Origin: CAYWRZ01 sp964460845
GTDB lineage: Bacteria > Bacteroidota > Bacteroidia > Flavobacteriales_D > UBA2798
Length of the DNA stretch: 64,000 bases
Direction of reading: 5' to 3'
NCBI GenBank assembly: GCA_964460845.1
Contig: CAYWRZ010000002.1
Coordinates: 186,001-250,000, forward strand
Below, one piece after another: positions 9,604-17,819 of the stretch (the first letter of the stretch is position 1; every line of letters begins with the position of its first letter). The position numbers were made by a program, and so were the translations under genes. Under the pieces are notes generated by a model that ran no database searches, was not told where the DNA came from, and saw only the letters and a program-made list of their open reading frames with translations.

Positions 9604-10893
9604 ATGAGTCAGAACGCGAAAATAATTCTTGAAGGCAAAGAGTACGAATTGCCCGTCGTTGTTGGCACGGAGGGAGAAAAGGCAATTGACATTACCAAGC
9701 TCCGCGACCTTACCGGCTACATCACACTTGACACAGGTTACAAAAATACCGGCGCAACCAAAAGCGCGATCACCTTTCTCGACGGAGAAGAGGGTATTCT
9801 GCGTTACAGAGGCTATCCTATTGAGCAGCTTGCAGAAAAGTCGAATTTCCTCGAAGTTTCTTACCTGCTTATTTTCGGAGAGCTTCCCACTACTGCACAG
9901 CTCAACGAGTTTAACCACAACATCACCAACCATACGCTGGTGCATGAAGACATGAAACGTTTTTACGAAGCCTATCCTTCGAAAGCGCATCCCATGGGTA
10001 TCCTGTCTTCGCTGATGTCGGCTCTTTCCAACTTTTATCCGGCTTCGCAAAACCCTAACCGTCCGCCCGAAAAAGTCCGCACCACCATTTACCGTGCATT
10101 GGCCAAAATGCCGACCCTGGCAGCCTGGGCTTACAAAAACTCGATGGGGCATCCCGTTACTTACCCCGTCAACAAATACAGCTACACCGAGAACTTCCTT
10201 CACATGATGTTCTCCATGCCTACTTTCGATTATACGCCCGATCCCGTGGTCGTAAAAGCGCTCGACCAGTTGCTTATCCTCCATGCCGATCACGAGCAGA
10301 ACTGCTCCACTTCTACCGTACGTATCGTCGGTTCTTCTCAGGCCAACCTTTACTCGGCGATCTCTGCCGGTATCGATGCGCTTTGGGGTCCCCTCCACGG
10401 CGGTGCCAACCAGGAAGTGATCGAAATGCTCGAATCCATCAAAAACGACGGAGGCAATATTTCGAAATGGGTGGACAAAGCAAAAGACAAAAACGATCCT
10501 TTCCGCCTGATGGGCTTCGGCCACAGGGTCTATAAAAACTTCGACCCCCGCGCCAAAATCATCAAAAAAGCCTGCGACGATGTGCTCGACAAGCTGGGTA
10601 TTCAGGATCCCGTGCTGGAACTGGCCAAACAGCTCGAAGAAGTGGCGCTCAACGATCCCTACTTCAAAGAGCGTAACCTCTACCCCAACGTGGATTTCTA
10701 CTCCGGTATCATTTACCGCGCGCTGGGCATTCCCGTCGATATGTTTACCGTAATGTTCGCCATCGGTCGCCTGCCGGGCTGGATAGCACAGTGGAAAGAA
10801 ATGGTGGACGGTAAAGAGCCTATCGGTCGCCCGCGTCAAATATACACCGGTGCCAATGTCCGCGATTATGTGGACATCAAAAGCCGCAGCTAA
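9604..10893 (+). CDS. gltA: Citrate synthase
   Basis: Condenses acetyl-CoA and oxaloacetate to citrate, the entry step of the TCA cycle; cytosolic. The 429-residue length fits the hexameric type II bacterial enzymes. The catalytic triad can be placed: H265 in LWGPLHGGANQ, H307 in MGFGHRVYKNFDPRA, and D364 in NVDFYSGIIYRALG, equivalent to H264, H305 and D362 of the E. coli enzyme. The N-terminal beta domain (LEGKEYELPVVVGTEGEKAIDI) is also of the GltA type. It is monocistronic as far as can be seen: a strong terminator follows 24 bases after the stop. Confidence 0.98.
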   Translation: MSQNAKIILEGKEYELPVVVGTEGEKAIDITKLRDLTGYITLDTGYKNTGATKSAITFLDGEEGILRYRGYPIEQLAEKSNFLEVSYLLIFGELPTTAQLNEFNHNITNHTLVHEDMKRFYEAYPSKAHPMGILSSLMSALSNFYPASQNPNRPPEKVRTTIYRALAKMPTLAAWAYKNSMGHPVTYPVNKYSYTENFLHMMFSMPTFDYTPDPVVVKALDQLLILHADHEQNCSTSTVRIVGSSQANLYSAISAGIDALWGPLHGGANQEVIEMLESIKNDGGNISKWVDKAKDKNDPFRLMGFGHRVYKNFDPRAKIIKKACDDVLDKLGIQDPVLELAKQLEEVALNDPYFKERNLYPNVDFYSGIIYRALGIPVDMFTVMFAIGRLPGWIAQWKEMVDGKEPIGRPRQIYTGANVRDYVDIKSRS

Positions 10894-10917
10894 TCGTTTT
10901 ACCGCATCACAAGCTCA

Positions 10918-10940
10918 GGCGCCCGAAGGGCGCCTTTTTT
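10918..10940 (+). terminator. Intrinsic terminator of gltA
   Basis: Perfect 7-bp stem GGCGCCC / GGGCGCC with a GAA loop, followed by six T. It is placed 24 bases after the gltA stop codon. Confidence 0.93.
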
Positions 10941-11024
10941 CTTTCCGTTCGAAGCTTCATCGTACGCGTATTTTGGTTCAGGCACAGTATTTTTTCTAAT
11001 TACCTTGCCACAAAACCTAAGCCT

Positions 11025-11561
11025 GTGAAGCAAACCCTCATCCCTGACGAAGCTATTCTTTCGAAAATCTACCACCTTCGCAATCGGAAGGTAATGCTTG
11101 ATCGTGATTTAGCAATACTGTATGGGGTGGAAACAAAAGCGCTAAAACAAGCGGTAAGACGTAACCTTGCAAGATTCCCGGAAGACTTCATGTTTGAAAT
11201 GAGCCGCGAAGAGTTTCGGAATTGGAGGTCACAAAATGTGACCTCCAATTTGAAAGAGGATAAAATGGGCTGGCGTCATGCGCCGTTTTGCTTCACCGAG
11301 CAAGGAGTAACAATGATCTCCTGTATCCTGCACAGCCCTAAAGCCATTGCTGTTAATATACAGATCATACGCATCTTTGCCCGAATGCGGGAAACCTTGC
11401 TTACACAAAAGGATATTCTGCTCAAGCTGGAACAATTGGAGAAACAGGTATCCCTGCATCATACGGAAATTGCCCAAATCTTCGAAGTGCTGAAGAACCT
11501 GATTCTTAACCCCGAACCACCCCGTAAAAGCATAGGATTTAAAGTCGGTGATTCAACTTGA
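11025..11561 (+). CDS. ORF6N-domain protein
   Basis: 178 residues from a GTG start; homologues begin at the same point. The ORF6N domain covers about 6-95 (LIPDEAILSKIYHLRNRKVMLDRDLAILYGVETKALKQAVRRN, then APFCFTEQGVTMISCIL). ORF6N is a DNA-binding-type domain first described in phage and poxvirus proteins alongside KilA-N/Bro-N. Chromosomal copies are common in Bacteroidota, usually of unknown target. Residues ~125-155 (LTQKDILLKLEQLEKQVSLHHTEIAQIFEVLKNLI) look like a coiled coil, suggesting a dimer. No phage genes are nearby, so it is a lone accessory gene. A perfect 14-bp inverted repeat lies inside the coding sequence (separate entry). Confidence 0.88.
   Translation: MKQTLIPDEAILSKIYHLRNRKVMLDRDLAILYGVETKALKQAVRRNLARFPEDFMFEMSREEFRNWRSQNVTSNLKEDKMGWRHAPFCFTEQGVTMISCILHSPKAIAVNIQIIRIFARMRETLLTQKDILLKLEQLEKQVSLHHTEIAQIFEVLKNLILNPEPPRKSIGFKVGDST
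11220..11250. repeat. Perfect 14-bp inverted repeat inside the ORF6N gene
   Basis: Left arm AATTGGAGGTCACA (11220-11233), 3-base spacer AAA, right arm TGTGACCTCCAATT (11237-11250). It encodes the residues around NWRSQNVTSNL, just before the conserved FTEQG part of the domain. Such a perfect hairpin within an ORF is unexpected by chance and could be an RNA hairpin or a protein-binding site. Confidence 0.8.
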
Positions 11562-11672
11562 AATGTATTCATTTTAATACGATTACGCATAAAAAACGTA
11601 CCTTGTAAGCTCGAAAACTACAATCGAAAACGTCCCGTAAGGAATGATTTTCCTTTTATTCAGATTCTTATT

Positions 11673-12215
11673 ATGATTTCCATCAGTCAGTCGGTTGCTA
11701 TCCTTGTGGACGGCAACAACATCGAAAAAAGCCTGCATACCCTGACCAAAAACAGCAATACCATGCTGAATTTCGATAAGCTCATTCCGAAGCTGGTCTC
11801 CAAACGTGCGCTAAACAGGCTTATCTATTTTCGCGAAGGCGAAAACATTTCTTCCAAATTAGCCGAAAGGCTGCACGATAACTACTACGGCACGGTGGTT
11901 CCCTGTCACAAGTCGGCCGATATTCCGCTCACCATACAAGCCACGCAGATCGCAGAAAAAGTAGATACTATCATTATTCTTTCGGGCGATTCGGATTATG
12001 TAGAGCTGGTCAGGCACCTGCGTTCGCGGGGGGTTCGGGTCGAAATTGCGGCGGTACCCAACTCTACCGCATCGATTTTAAAAGAAGAGGCCGATCACTA
12101 TACCGCTATCGACGAGGAAGACTGCTTTGTGTATTCGCACCCGGGAAAAAACCGGAATACGCAAAAAGAAAAACAGAACCGTAAACCGGTAAAAAAAGAA
12201 GCGCCTAAAGCTTAA
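11673..12215 (+). CDS. NYN domain (PIN-like nuclease fold, LabA/DUF88-type) protein
   Basis: 180 residues. The NYN domain spans about 6-140: the first acidic residue is in VAILVDGNNIEKSL (D13, followed by GNN), and the second acidic patch is DTIIILSGDSDYVELVRHLRSRGVRVEIAAVP. This arrangement of Asp residues in a PIN-like fold is known from RNases that need a divalent metal. The last 30 residues are Lys/Asn/Arg-rich and probably disordered, fitting RNA contact. A likely role is RNA processing or turnover, but the substrate is unknown. The stop codon overlaps that of the opposing gene (shared TTAA, 12212-12215). Confidence 0.87.
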   Translation: MISISQSVAILVDGNNIEKSLHTLTKNSNTMLNFDKLIPKLVSKRALNRLIYFREGENISSKLAERLHDNYYGTVVPCHKSADIPLTIQATQIAEKVDTIIILSGDSDYVELVRHLRSRGVRVEIAAVPNSTASILKEEADHYTAIDEEDCFVYSHPGKNRNTQKEKQNRKPVKKEAPKA

Positions 12216-14677
12216 TTCATTTCAAAATCGGCTCCACCACCGGGACTGAAATCGGTGTTCCGCTTTTCGCGACGGTTGTTTCCACCATTTATTTTATAGC
12301 TAAAGCCCAGGTACAATACCCTTGTTTCGCGCTTAAAACGGCTGTCCACAAAAAAGGCAGGATCGGTGGTTTGTATATGAAACCTCCGCGTATCGAAAAT
12401 ATCGGATATCCGAAGCGTAATGCTTCCCTGATTTTTCAGCACGTCTTTTTTGAGGGCTAAATCGACCATGTAACGGGGTAGAATTTTACCCTGCGCCATG
12501 TATTCGACCGACTCGTACTGCCCCGAAACTTGAATATCAAACCCTTTAGGAAGGGTCATTCCCGAATTGAATTTAGCATTCCACATAAAACGCTCTACCC
12601 CGGCTATTCCCTCTTCGGCACGTCCGTCTTGCTGATAATGATAAGCGCTAACACTTAATGTAAGCCTCCACCAGTTGTAAGGCGAAAGCACGAAGACCAA
12701 ATCAGCGCCCGAGGCACGGCTTTTGGCCAAGTTAAAACGGGTCATGCGCGACACACCCAGCGAATCTATCGTACGGTAAAAAAGGATCACATTGTCGGTT
12801 TGCCGGTGAAAAGCTGTCACATTCATCGACACGTTTTTCCAGTATTTACCATAACCTAGCTCATACGCATCGACATACTCGGGCAAAAGGCGCGGGTTAC
12901 CGAAACGCAGGTTCATCGGGTCGGTGTATTCGGGAAAAGGATTCAACGACCATACACTGGGGCGGTTGATACGACGGCTGTAGCTAAGCATGAGCTCGCT
13001 ACCCTCCGAAAGCTCGTATTTGAGGTGCGCGCTCGGGAAAAAATTAAAATAATTGTTGAGAAAACGCTCGTCGGTAGTAACCTGATGCGATTCGGTAAAG
13101 GTTTTTTCGGCCCTTACTCCTCCCTGATAACGCAGTTTTTTATACTGATTTCCATAAATAAAATACCCTGAATACACCTGCTCGGTGTACTGAAAGCTGT
13201 TGCTGTACCGAATGTCGTTCTGCCACTGATCGGCCGGCTCGTCGTAGTTCTCAAACCTCAGCTCGCTACCTACGGTACGGACAATGGTTTTTAAACCGGT
13301 TTCGAAACGTCCCGCTTTTTCGGTGGGATGTACGTAATCGGTTTGAAGGGTTAGTATTCCGTTGTTTTCAAGGTTGCGGTTGCGCTGCCAGAGAGAGCTG
13401 TACGCCGTTTGGTAATCGCTGAAGGTATAAACCTGATGAGCAAAAAGATTCTGGTTGCGCTCGTTAGACGAATACATGGCATCGGCTGTCCATTCGCGTC
13501 CTTTGGTTTTATAAGTTTTGCGAAAGTTGGCCGCTAAATCGTAGTTGTGATGCGTACCACGGGTCGTATTATAGCGTTCAAAATGTTCGCTAAGCTGATT
13601 AAGGTAATCGTAATTGTTGTACAAAATATCTTCGCGGTTACGCGCGGGACCGGTGCGATAAGTACCCGAAAGCGTTAGGGTGTGGCGCGCATCGAAATAA
13701 ATGTCGGCACCCAACTTTCCGGTATGGCTCTGCCGCTTGTCGAGCCTGTCGCTGCGTTGCTGAAGCCGGCTAATGGTATCGTTGCGAGTGAGACTACGAT
13801 CCACATCGCCCGAGCCTATGGTTTGCATGTAACGATAATCGTAGCTGCCGAAAAAATTGAATTTCCCGGTTTTGTAGTTCATCGTGACCGTACCCGTGTA
13901 TTTGTGGCGTGTACCTGCCGTGAGGTGAATGTTGCCATTATAGCCCGGATCGCGGCTTTTTTTGGTCACAATGTTGAGAATACCGGTCATCCCGTCGGGA
14001 TCATATTTGGCCGAAGGATTGGTAATCACTTCGATGCTTTCGATCATACTGGCCGGTATCTGCTCCAGTATTTGCGTGGGACTCAAGCTCGAAGGCTTTC
14101 CATCGACCAGCACATTTACGTTGGTGCTGCCTCTAAGGCTCACGTTACCGTCCACATCGACCGTTACGGAGGGGATGTTTTTCATCACATCGAGTCCGCT
14201 GCCCCCCACGCTGGTAAGGTCTTTTTCTACATTAAATACTTTTTTATCGAGGTTGTATTCGATCACATCGCGATCGCCTTTTACTTCAAGCTCTTCTAAC
14301 AACAGATCCGACTTTGCCACGAAAACCGATTCGAGTATCAACTCGGGCTTTTCGGCGGTAAGAACTATATTATGCTTCCAGGTTTCGCGATAGCCGATAT
14401 ACACTACCTTGAGGTAATAGGTTCCGTAAGCGAGTCGTTCTATCCGGAAACGCCCCAGCGAATCGGTCAGGGCTCCGCTCACGAGCGAAGAATCTTGCTG
14501 CCTGAAAAGCGCTACGTTGGCATATTCGAGGGGAGTCGAGGTACCTGCTTCCAGCACAACGCCACGAACTGCACCGATTTTAGGCTGCTCGCCACTGCCG
14601 GGTTGTGCCTGCATTTTCTGCGGCCATATCGCGCATACGAATCCGACAAGCAAGCTTATGCAAAATTTTTTGCCCAT
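12212..14677 (-). CDS. TonB-receptor-like outer membrane beta-barrel protein with carboxypeptidase-regulatory-like N-terminal domain
   Basis: 821 residues. Signal peptide MGKKFCISLLVGFVCAIWPQKMQA. Residues ~33-115 form a carboxypeptidase-D-regulatory-like beta-sandwich (VRGVVLEAGTSTPLEYANVALFR ... YLKVVYIGYRE). A plug-like part follows at ~130-245 (SGLDVMKNIPSVTVDVDGNVSLRGSTNVNVLVDGKPSSL, then IEVITNPSAKYDPDGMTGILNIVTKK). The rest is a long series of barrel strands. The order matches the 'outer membrane beta-barrel family' of Bacteroidota rather than SusC. No lipoprotein partner is adjacent, and the substrate is not predictable. It converges on the NYN gene with overlapping stops. Confidence 0.9.
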   Translation of the reverse strand: MGKKFCISLLVGFVCAIWPQKMQAQPGSGEQPKIGAVRGVVLEAGTSTPLEYANVALFRQQDSSLVSGALTDSLGRFRIERLAYGTYYLKVVYIGYRETWKHNIVLTAEKPELILESVFVAKSDLLLEELEVKGDRDVIEYNLDKKVFNVEKDLTSVGGSGLDVMKNIPSVTVDVDGNVSLRGSTNVNVLVDGKPSSLSPTQILEQIPASMIESIEVITNPSAKYDPDGMTGILNIVTKKSRDPGYNGNIHLTAGTRHKYTGTVTMNYKTGKFNFFGSYDYRYMQTIGSGDVDRSLTRNDTISRLQQRSDRLDKRQSHTGKLGADIYFDARHTLTLSGTYRTGPARNREDILYNNYDYLNQLSEHFERYNTTRGTHHNYDLAANFRKTYKTKGREWTADAMYSSNERNQNLFAHQVYTFSDYQTAYSSLWQRNRNLENNGILTLQTDYVHPTEKAGRFETGLKTIVRTVGSELRFENYDEPADQWQNDIRYSNSFQYTEQVYSGYFIYGNQYKKLRYQGGVRAEKTFTESHQVTTDERFLNNYFNFFPSAHLKYELSEGSELMLSYSRRINRPSVWSLNPFPEYTDPMNLRFGNPRLLPEYVDAYELGYGKYWKNVSMNVTAFHRQTDNVILFYRTIDSLGVSRMTRFNLAKSRASGADLVFVLSPYNWWRLTLSVSAYHYQQDGRAEEGIAGVERFMWNAKFNSGMTLPKGFDIQVSGQYESVEYMAQGKILPRYMVDLALKKDVLKNQGSITLRISDIFDTRRFHIQTTDPAFFVDSRFKRETRVLYLGFSYKINGGNNRREKRNTDFSPGGGADFEMN

Positions 14678-14796
14678 TTCAACGCAAATTTACCGCTAAT
14701 TAAAACGTCGGGAATTAATTTGGGATAAACGGAGCACAGAGGGGGAAGATCGGCAAAGAGTAATGGTTTTTTCAGGAAACGGAAAGATGGCGGCCA

Positions 14797-15207
14797 CTAC
14801 ACAAACCGCATCAGCCATTGCTGGGCCTGAGACACGCTGTTAAAAAAGCGCGTAGGCACTATCGGCTTGTCTATTTTAAGGTAAAAATTGCCCAAAAGTC
14901 GCTGTGCCAGCGAACGAACCACAAACGCATCGGCCTGTGTATAACGACTGGCTTCGGCCGTAGCGGAATAAATCCGCGCTTCGGAATTGATAGCCGAATG
15001 CAGCCCTACCTCGATTAGGTTAGGATATTTTTGCTGTTGCCCCAGCTCCCCTATCAGGCTTATTAACTTTTCGAGATCCTGCTTGCCAATCAGTACCTCG
15101 TCGTGGATGGAAATATGCATGATTCCGTCTTCGCGTAGCCTGACCATCCCTTTTTCAAAAGAGACAATCCGTGGCTCCACAGCTTCTTCCAGGTTGCAAG
15201 CGTTCAT
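14797..15207 (-). CDS. STAS/SEC14-like small protein (DUF7793 type)
   Basis: 136 residues, no signal or membrane segment. The layout (an EDGIMHISIHDEVLIGKQDLEKLISLIGEL run, NLIEVGLHSAINSEARIYSATAEASRYTQADAFVVRSLAQRLLGNFYLKIDKPIVPTRFFNSVSQAQQWL) matches small Bacteroidota proteins with a STAS/SpoIIAA-like fold: a beta strand, helix, beta strand, then an 'AxVxxSxAxRLLGNFY' helix and a short C-terminal helix ending in AxxWL. Several such proteins are encoded per genome; their partners are unknown. Divergent from menA with a 45-base gap, so the two may share a regulatory region. Confidence 0.75.
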   Translation of the reverse strand: MNACNLEEAVEPRIVSFEKGMVRLREDGIMHISIHDEVLIGKQDLEKLISLIGELGQQQKYPNLIEVGLHSAINSEARIYSATAEASRYTQADAFVVRSLAQRLLGNFYLKIDKPIVPTRFFNSVSQAQQWLMRFV

Positions 15208-15252
15208 AACAGAGAGGACACAAAAATACTAAACATTAAATACCTTTACGTC

Positions 15253-16176
15253 ATGACCCGCACAAAAAATTGGATAAAAGCATTCCGGCTTCGCACACTT
15301 CCGCTCTCATTTTCAAGCATTCTGACCGGAGCAGCAGTCGCACTCGCCTACGGGAAATTTAATCCTGCCGTATTCTTTCTGGCCCTGATCACGACTCTTT
15401 TCCTGCAAATTCTGTCGAACCTGGCCAACGATTACGGCGATTTCGTAAAAGGCACCGACAATGCCGGTCGCATAGGCCCCGAAAGAGCCTTGCAAGGCGG
15501 GCATCTCACGCTTTCGAAGGTCAAATCGGCACTGTTCGTGTTCGGACTGATCAGCCTCGTCAGCGGACTGCTCCTGATACGCGAAGGCACCCGTAACCTC
15601 GATGTGTCGTACAGCCTGTGGTTTCTCGTAGCCGGACTGGCAGCTATCGCCGCTGCCGTGCTTTACACCGTAGGAAAAAGCGCTTACGGTTACCGCGGAC
15701 TCGGCGACTTGTTCGTGTTCCTTTTCTTCGGCATTGCCGGCGTATCGGGTACCGCTTTTCTGCTCAGTCACGAATGGGATCTTTTGCTGCTGCTACCTTC
15801 GGCCGCTATCGGACTCTTCAGCACAGGTGTACTCAACCTCAATAACCTGCGCGATCACCACAACGATGCCCTTTCGGGAAAAAATACCCTTGTGGTAAGG
15901 ATGGGTTTTGAAAAAGGAAAACAGTACCACGCCCTGCTCTTGCTCGGAGGAATGGCCGCTGCGCTGATTTGGCTGCTTGTGTCTTATCGTTCTGCCTGGC
16001 CCTTGATTAGCCTGCTCGCTTTTCCGCTGATCGTCCGAAACCTGCTGTTTACCCTGCGTTGCAAAGTACCTGCCGAACTCGATCCCAAGCTCAAGCAATT
16101 GGCACTGGCGACTTTTCTTTTTTCGGTACTGCTGCTTAGCGGTTATTTTATTGCCTATTCTCATTTTGCCTTATGA
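15253..16176 (+). CDS. menA: 1,4-dihydroxy-2-naphthoate polyprenyltransferase
   Basis: Attaches the polyprenyl side chain to 1,4-dihydroxy-2-naphthoate, the membrane step of menaquinone synthesis. 307 residues with about eight hydrophobic segments, as in UbiA-type prenyltransferases. The two Asp-rich active-site motifs are visible: NLANDYGDFVKGTD at about 56 and LNLNNLRDHHNDALSGKNTL at about 197. A TACCTTTA sequence ends only 4 bases before the ATG; if it is a -7 box the message would be nearly leaderless. The stop overlaps the ppa start by 4 nt (ATGA), so ppa, which removes the pyrophosphate released by MenA, is translationally coupled to it. Confidence 0.94.
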   Translation: MTRTKNWIKAFRLRTLPLSFSSILTGAAVALAYGKFNPAVFFLALITTLFLQILSNLANDYGDFVKGTDNAGRIGPERALQGGHLTLSKVKSALFVFGLISLVSGLLLIREGTRNLDVSYSLWFLVAGLAAIAAAVLYTVGKSAYGYRGLGDLFVFLFFGIAGVSGTAFLLSHEWDLLLLLPSAAIGLFSTGVLNLNNLRDHHNDALSGKNTLVVRMGFEKGKQYHALLLLGGMAAALIWLLVSYRSAWPLISLLAFPLIVRNLLFTLRCKVPAELDPKLKQLALATFLFSVLLLSGYFIAYSHFAL

Positions 16177-16796
16177 CACGATTCAGTCCTTACACCCGAC
16201 ATCCCTGGCACGGCATAGCTGTGCATCCTGCTTCGCCGCAACAAGTGAATGCATTTATCGAAATTGTCCCTTCCGATACGGTAAAATACGAAATCGATAA
16301 GGAGTCGGGATTCCTGAAAGTAGATCGGCCACAGCTTTTCTCGAACGTAATTCCCGCCTTGTACGGCTTTATTCCCCAAACTTTCTGCGGCGCAGAAATT
16401 GCCAGTTTCTGCTGGAATAAAACAGGAACCTACGGAATACAGGGCGACGGCGATCCACTCGATATCTGTGTGCTTTCGGAAAAAGAAATTAATGCCGGAT
16501 ACCTGCTTGTACAGGCCATTCCCATCGGCGGTTTACGCATGATCGACAATGGCGAAGTCGATGATAAAATCATTGCTGTATTGAAAGACGATGCGGTATA
16601 TGGTAAATGGAAAGACATCGCTGATTGCCCCGAAGCGCTTATCGACCGGCTAAAGCATTATTTTCTTACCTACAAGCAAATGCCGGGCAAAGAAAAAAGA
16701 AGCGTAGATATTACCCACGTGTACAATCGAGAAGAAGCGCACGAAGTAATTCAATGCAGCTACCGCGATTACGAAACACTGACTTCAGAAAATTAA
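16173..16796 (+). CDS. ppa: Inorganic pyrophosphatase (family I)
   Basis: Hydrolyses pyrophosphate to phosphate, pulling biosynthetic reactions such as the prenyl transfer of the coupled menA. 207 residues, slightly longer than the 175-residue E. coli enzyme because of a 40-residue N-terminal part. Active-site signatures: VKYEIDKESGFLKVDR (substrate-binding Lys/Glu), and the metal-binding GDGDPLDICVLSE near residue 91, followed by MIDNGEVDDKIIAV. Overlaps menA by 4 nt. Its TAA overlaps the stop of the opposing HisC-like gene in a shared TTAA (16793-16796). Confidence 0.95.
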   Translation: MTRFSPYTRHPWHGIAVHPASPQQVNAFIEIVPSDTVKYEIDKESGFLKVDRPQLFSNVIPALYGFIPQTFCGAEIASFCWNKTGTYGIQGDGDPLDICVLSEKEINAGYLLVQAIPIGGLRMIDNGEVDDKIIAVLKDDAVYGKWKDIADCPEALIDRLKHYFLTYKQMPGKEKRSVDITHVYNREEAHEVIQCSYRDYETLTSEN

Positions 16797-17815
16797 ATTT
16801 CCATTTCTTTCAGCACCGAAAGCAACTGTATGTTTTGCTCCATCGTACCGATAGAAATTCTGAGGCAGTCGGGATAGGCTGAAAACCTGGCCACAACAAT
16901 ATTACGGGCCAATAAATAATCGTGTACAGCCCCGGCATCCGAAAACGTGACCCATAAAAATCCGGCATCGGAAGCATGCACTTTCTCCACCCCCGAAAGC
17001 GTTTGCAGCACCTCGGTCACCACTTCGCGCTGTGCATTTACAGCCGCTGTCCACGATTGCTGCTGGGCCTGGTTACGCAAGGCTTCTACCGCAATGCGAC
17101 GGGTAAAAATATTCACCGGCATATACTGCTGCAAAGGGCAAAGCCAGCCGGTAATTTCTTCGGAAGCGTAGAGCGCAGCCAAACGGATACCTGCCAGCCC
17201 CCAGGCGGTAGAAAAACTCTGAAGCACAACCAGATTCGGATACTTATCCAGCAAAGGCAGCCAGCCCTTGTCGGCCGAAAAATCTATAAAAGCCTCGTCT
17301 ATCACCACTATACCCTGAAATTTTTCGAGTATCTCCCGTATTTTTTCTGCGTCGATAAGGTTAGCAGTAGGGTTGTTGGGCGAACAAATAAAAATCAGCT
17401 TGGTCGAAGTATCCGTCTCCGCGAATAGAGCCTCCGTATCGGGCTGAAAATTTTCAGTCAGAGGTACCGCTTTCACCGCTATACCCTGACGAATGGCCGT
17501 TTCTTCATACAAGTCCGAAACAGGTGGTAAAATCAGCACCTTGTCGCGCCCCGGTTCGCAAAATACATCTACCAGCAGGCGTACCATTTCCTGTGTACCG
17601 TTGCCGGTAAGGATACGTTCGATCGGCACCTGATTGAGTTCTGAAAGCGCATGATGCAATTCGTTGGCCGCACCCGGATAACGGTTAAGTCCTGTATCAA
17701 AAGGGCTTTCGACGGTATTAAGGCTTAATTTCTCTTCGTAAGAGGGAGCTGTCGATCGCGCCAAAATCAAATTCCGAATTGAAGCGCGTATCAACTTGTC
17801 TGGGGTAAAGGCCAT
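16793..17815 (-). CDS. HisC-like aminotransferase-fold protein lacking the PLP lysine
   Basis: 340 residues, fold-type I aminotransferase closest in layout to histidinol-phosphate aminotransferase (HisC). Retained: NRYPGAANELHHAL, ICSPNNPTANL (145-152), VVIDEAFIDFS (170-180), the Arg of GLAGIR (211) and the C-terminal CLRISIGT. Altered: the lysine that forms the Schiff base with PLP, normally in SFSK-AWGLAG, is Thr203 (codon ACC at 17209-17207). The usual GSDE reads GTQE, and the usual PPTYGMY reads PPVSDLY. So it may not bind PLP in the normal way. No other his genes are in the window. Its start lies 4 bases after the stop of the secreted serine hydrolase, suggesting one transcript. Confidence 0.85.
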   Translation of the reverse strand: MAFTPDKLIRASIRNLILARSTAPSYEEKLSLNTVESPFDTGLNRYPGAANELHHALSELNQVPIERILTGNGTQEMVRLLVDVFCEPGRDKVLILPPVSDLYEETAIRQGIAVKAVPLTENFQPDTEALFAETDTSTKLIFICSPNNPTANLIDAEKIREILEKFQGIVVIDEAFIDFSADKGWLPLLDKYPNLVVLQSFSTAWGLAGIRLAALYASEEITGWLCPLQQYMPVNIFTRRIAVEALRNQAQQQSWTAAVNAQREVVTEVLQTLSGVEKVHASDAGFLWVTFSDAGAVHDYLLARNIVVARFSAYPDCLRISIGTMEQNIQLLSVLKEMEI

Positions 17816-17819
17816 GTAT

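Noticed and set aside
9577..10839. 420-codon open frame on the minus strand
   Set aside because: Antisense of citrate synthase, whose catalytic residues are all in place on the plus strand.
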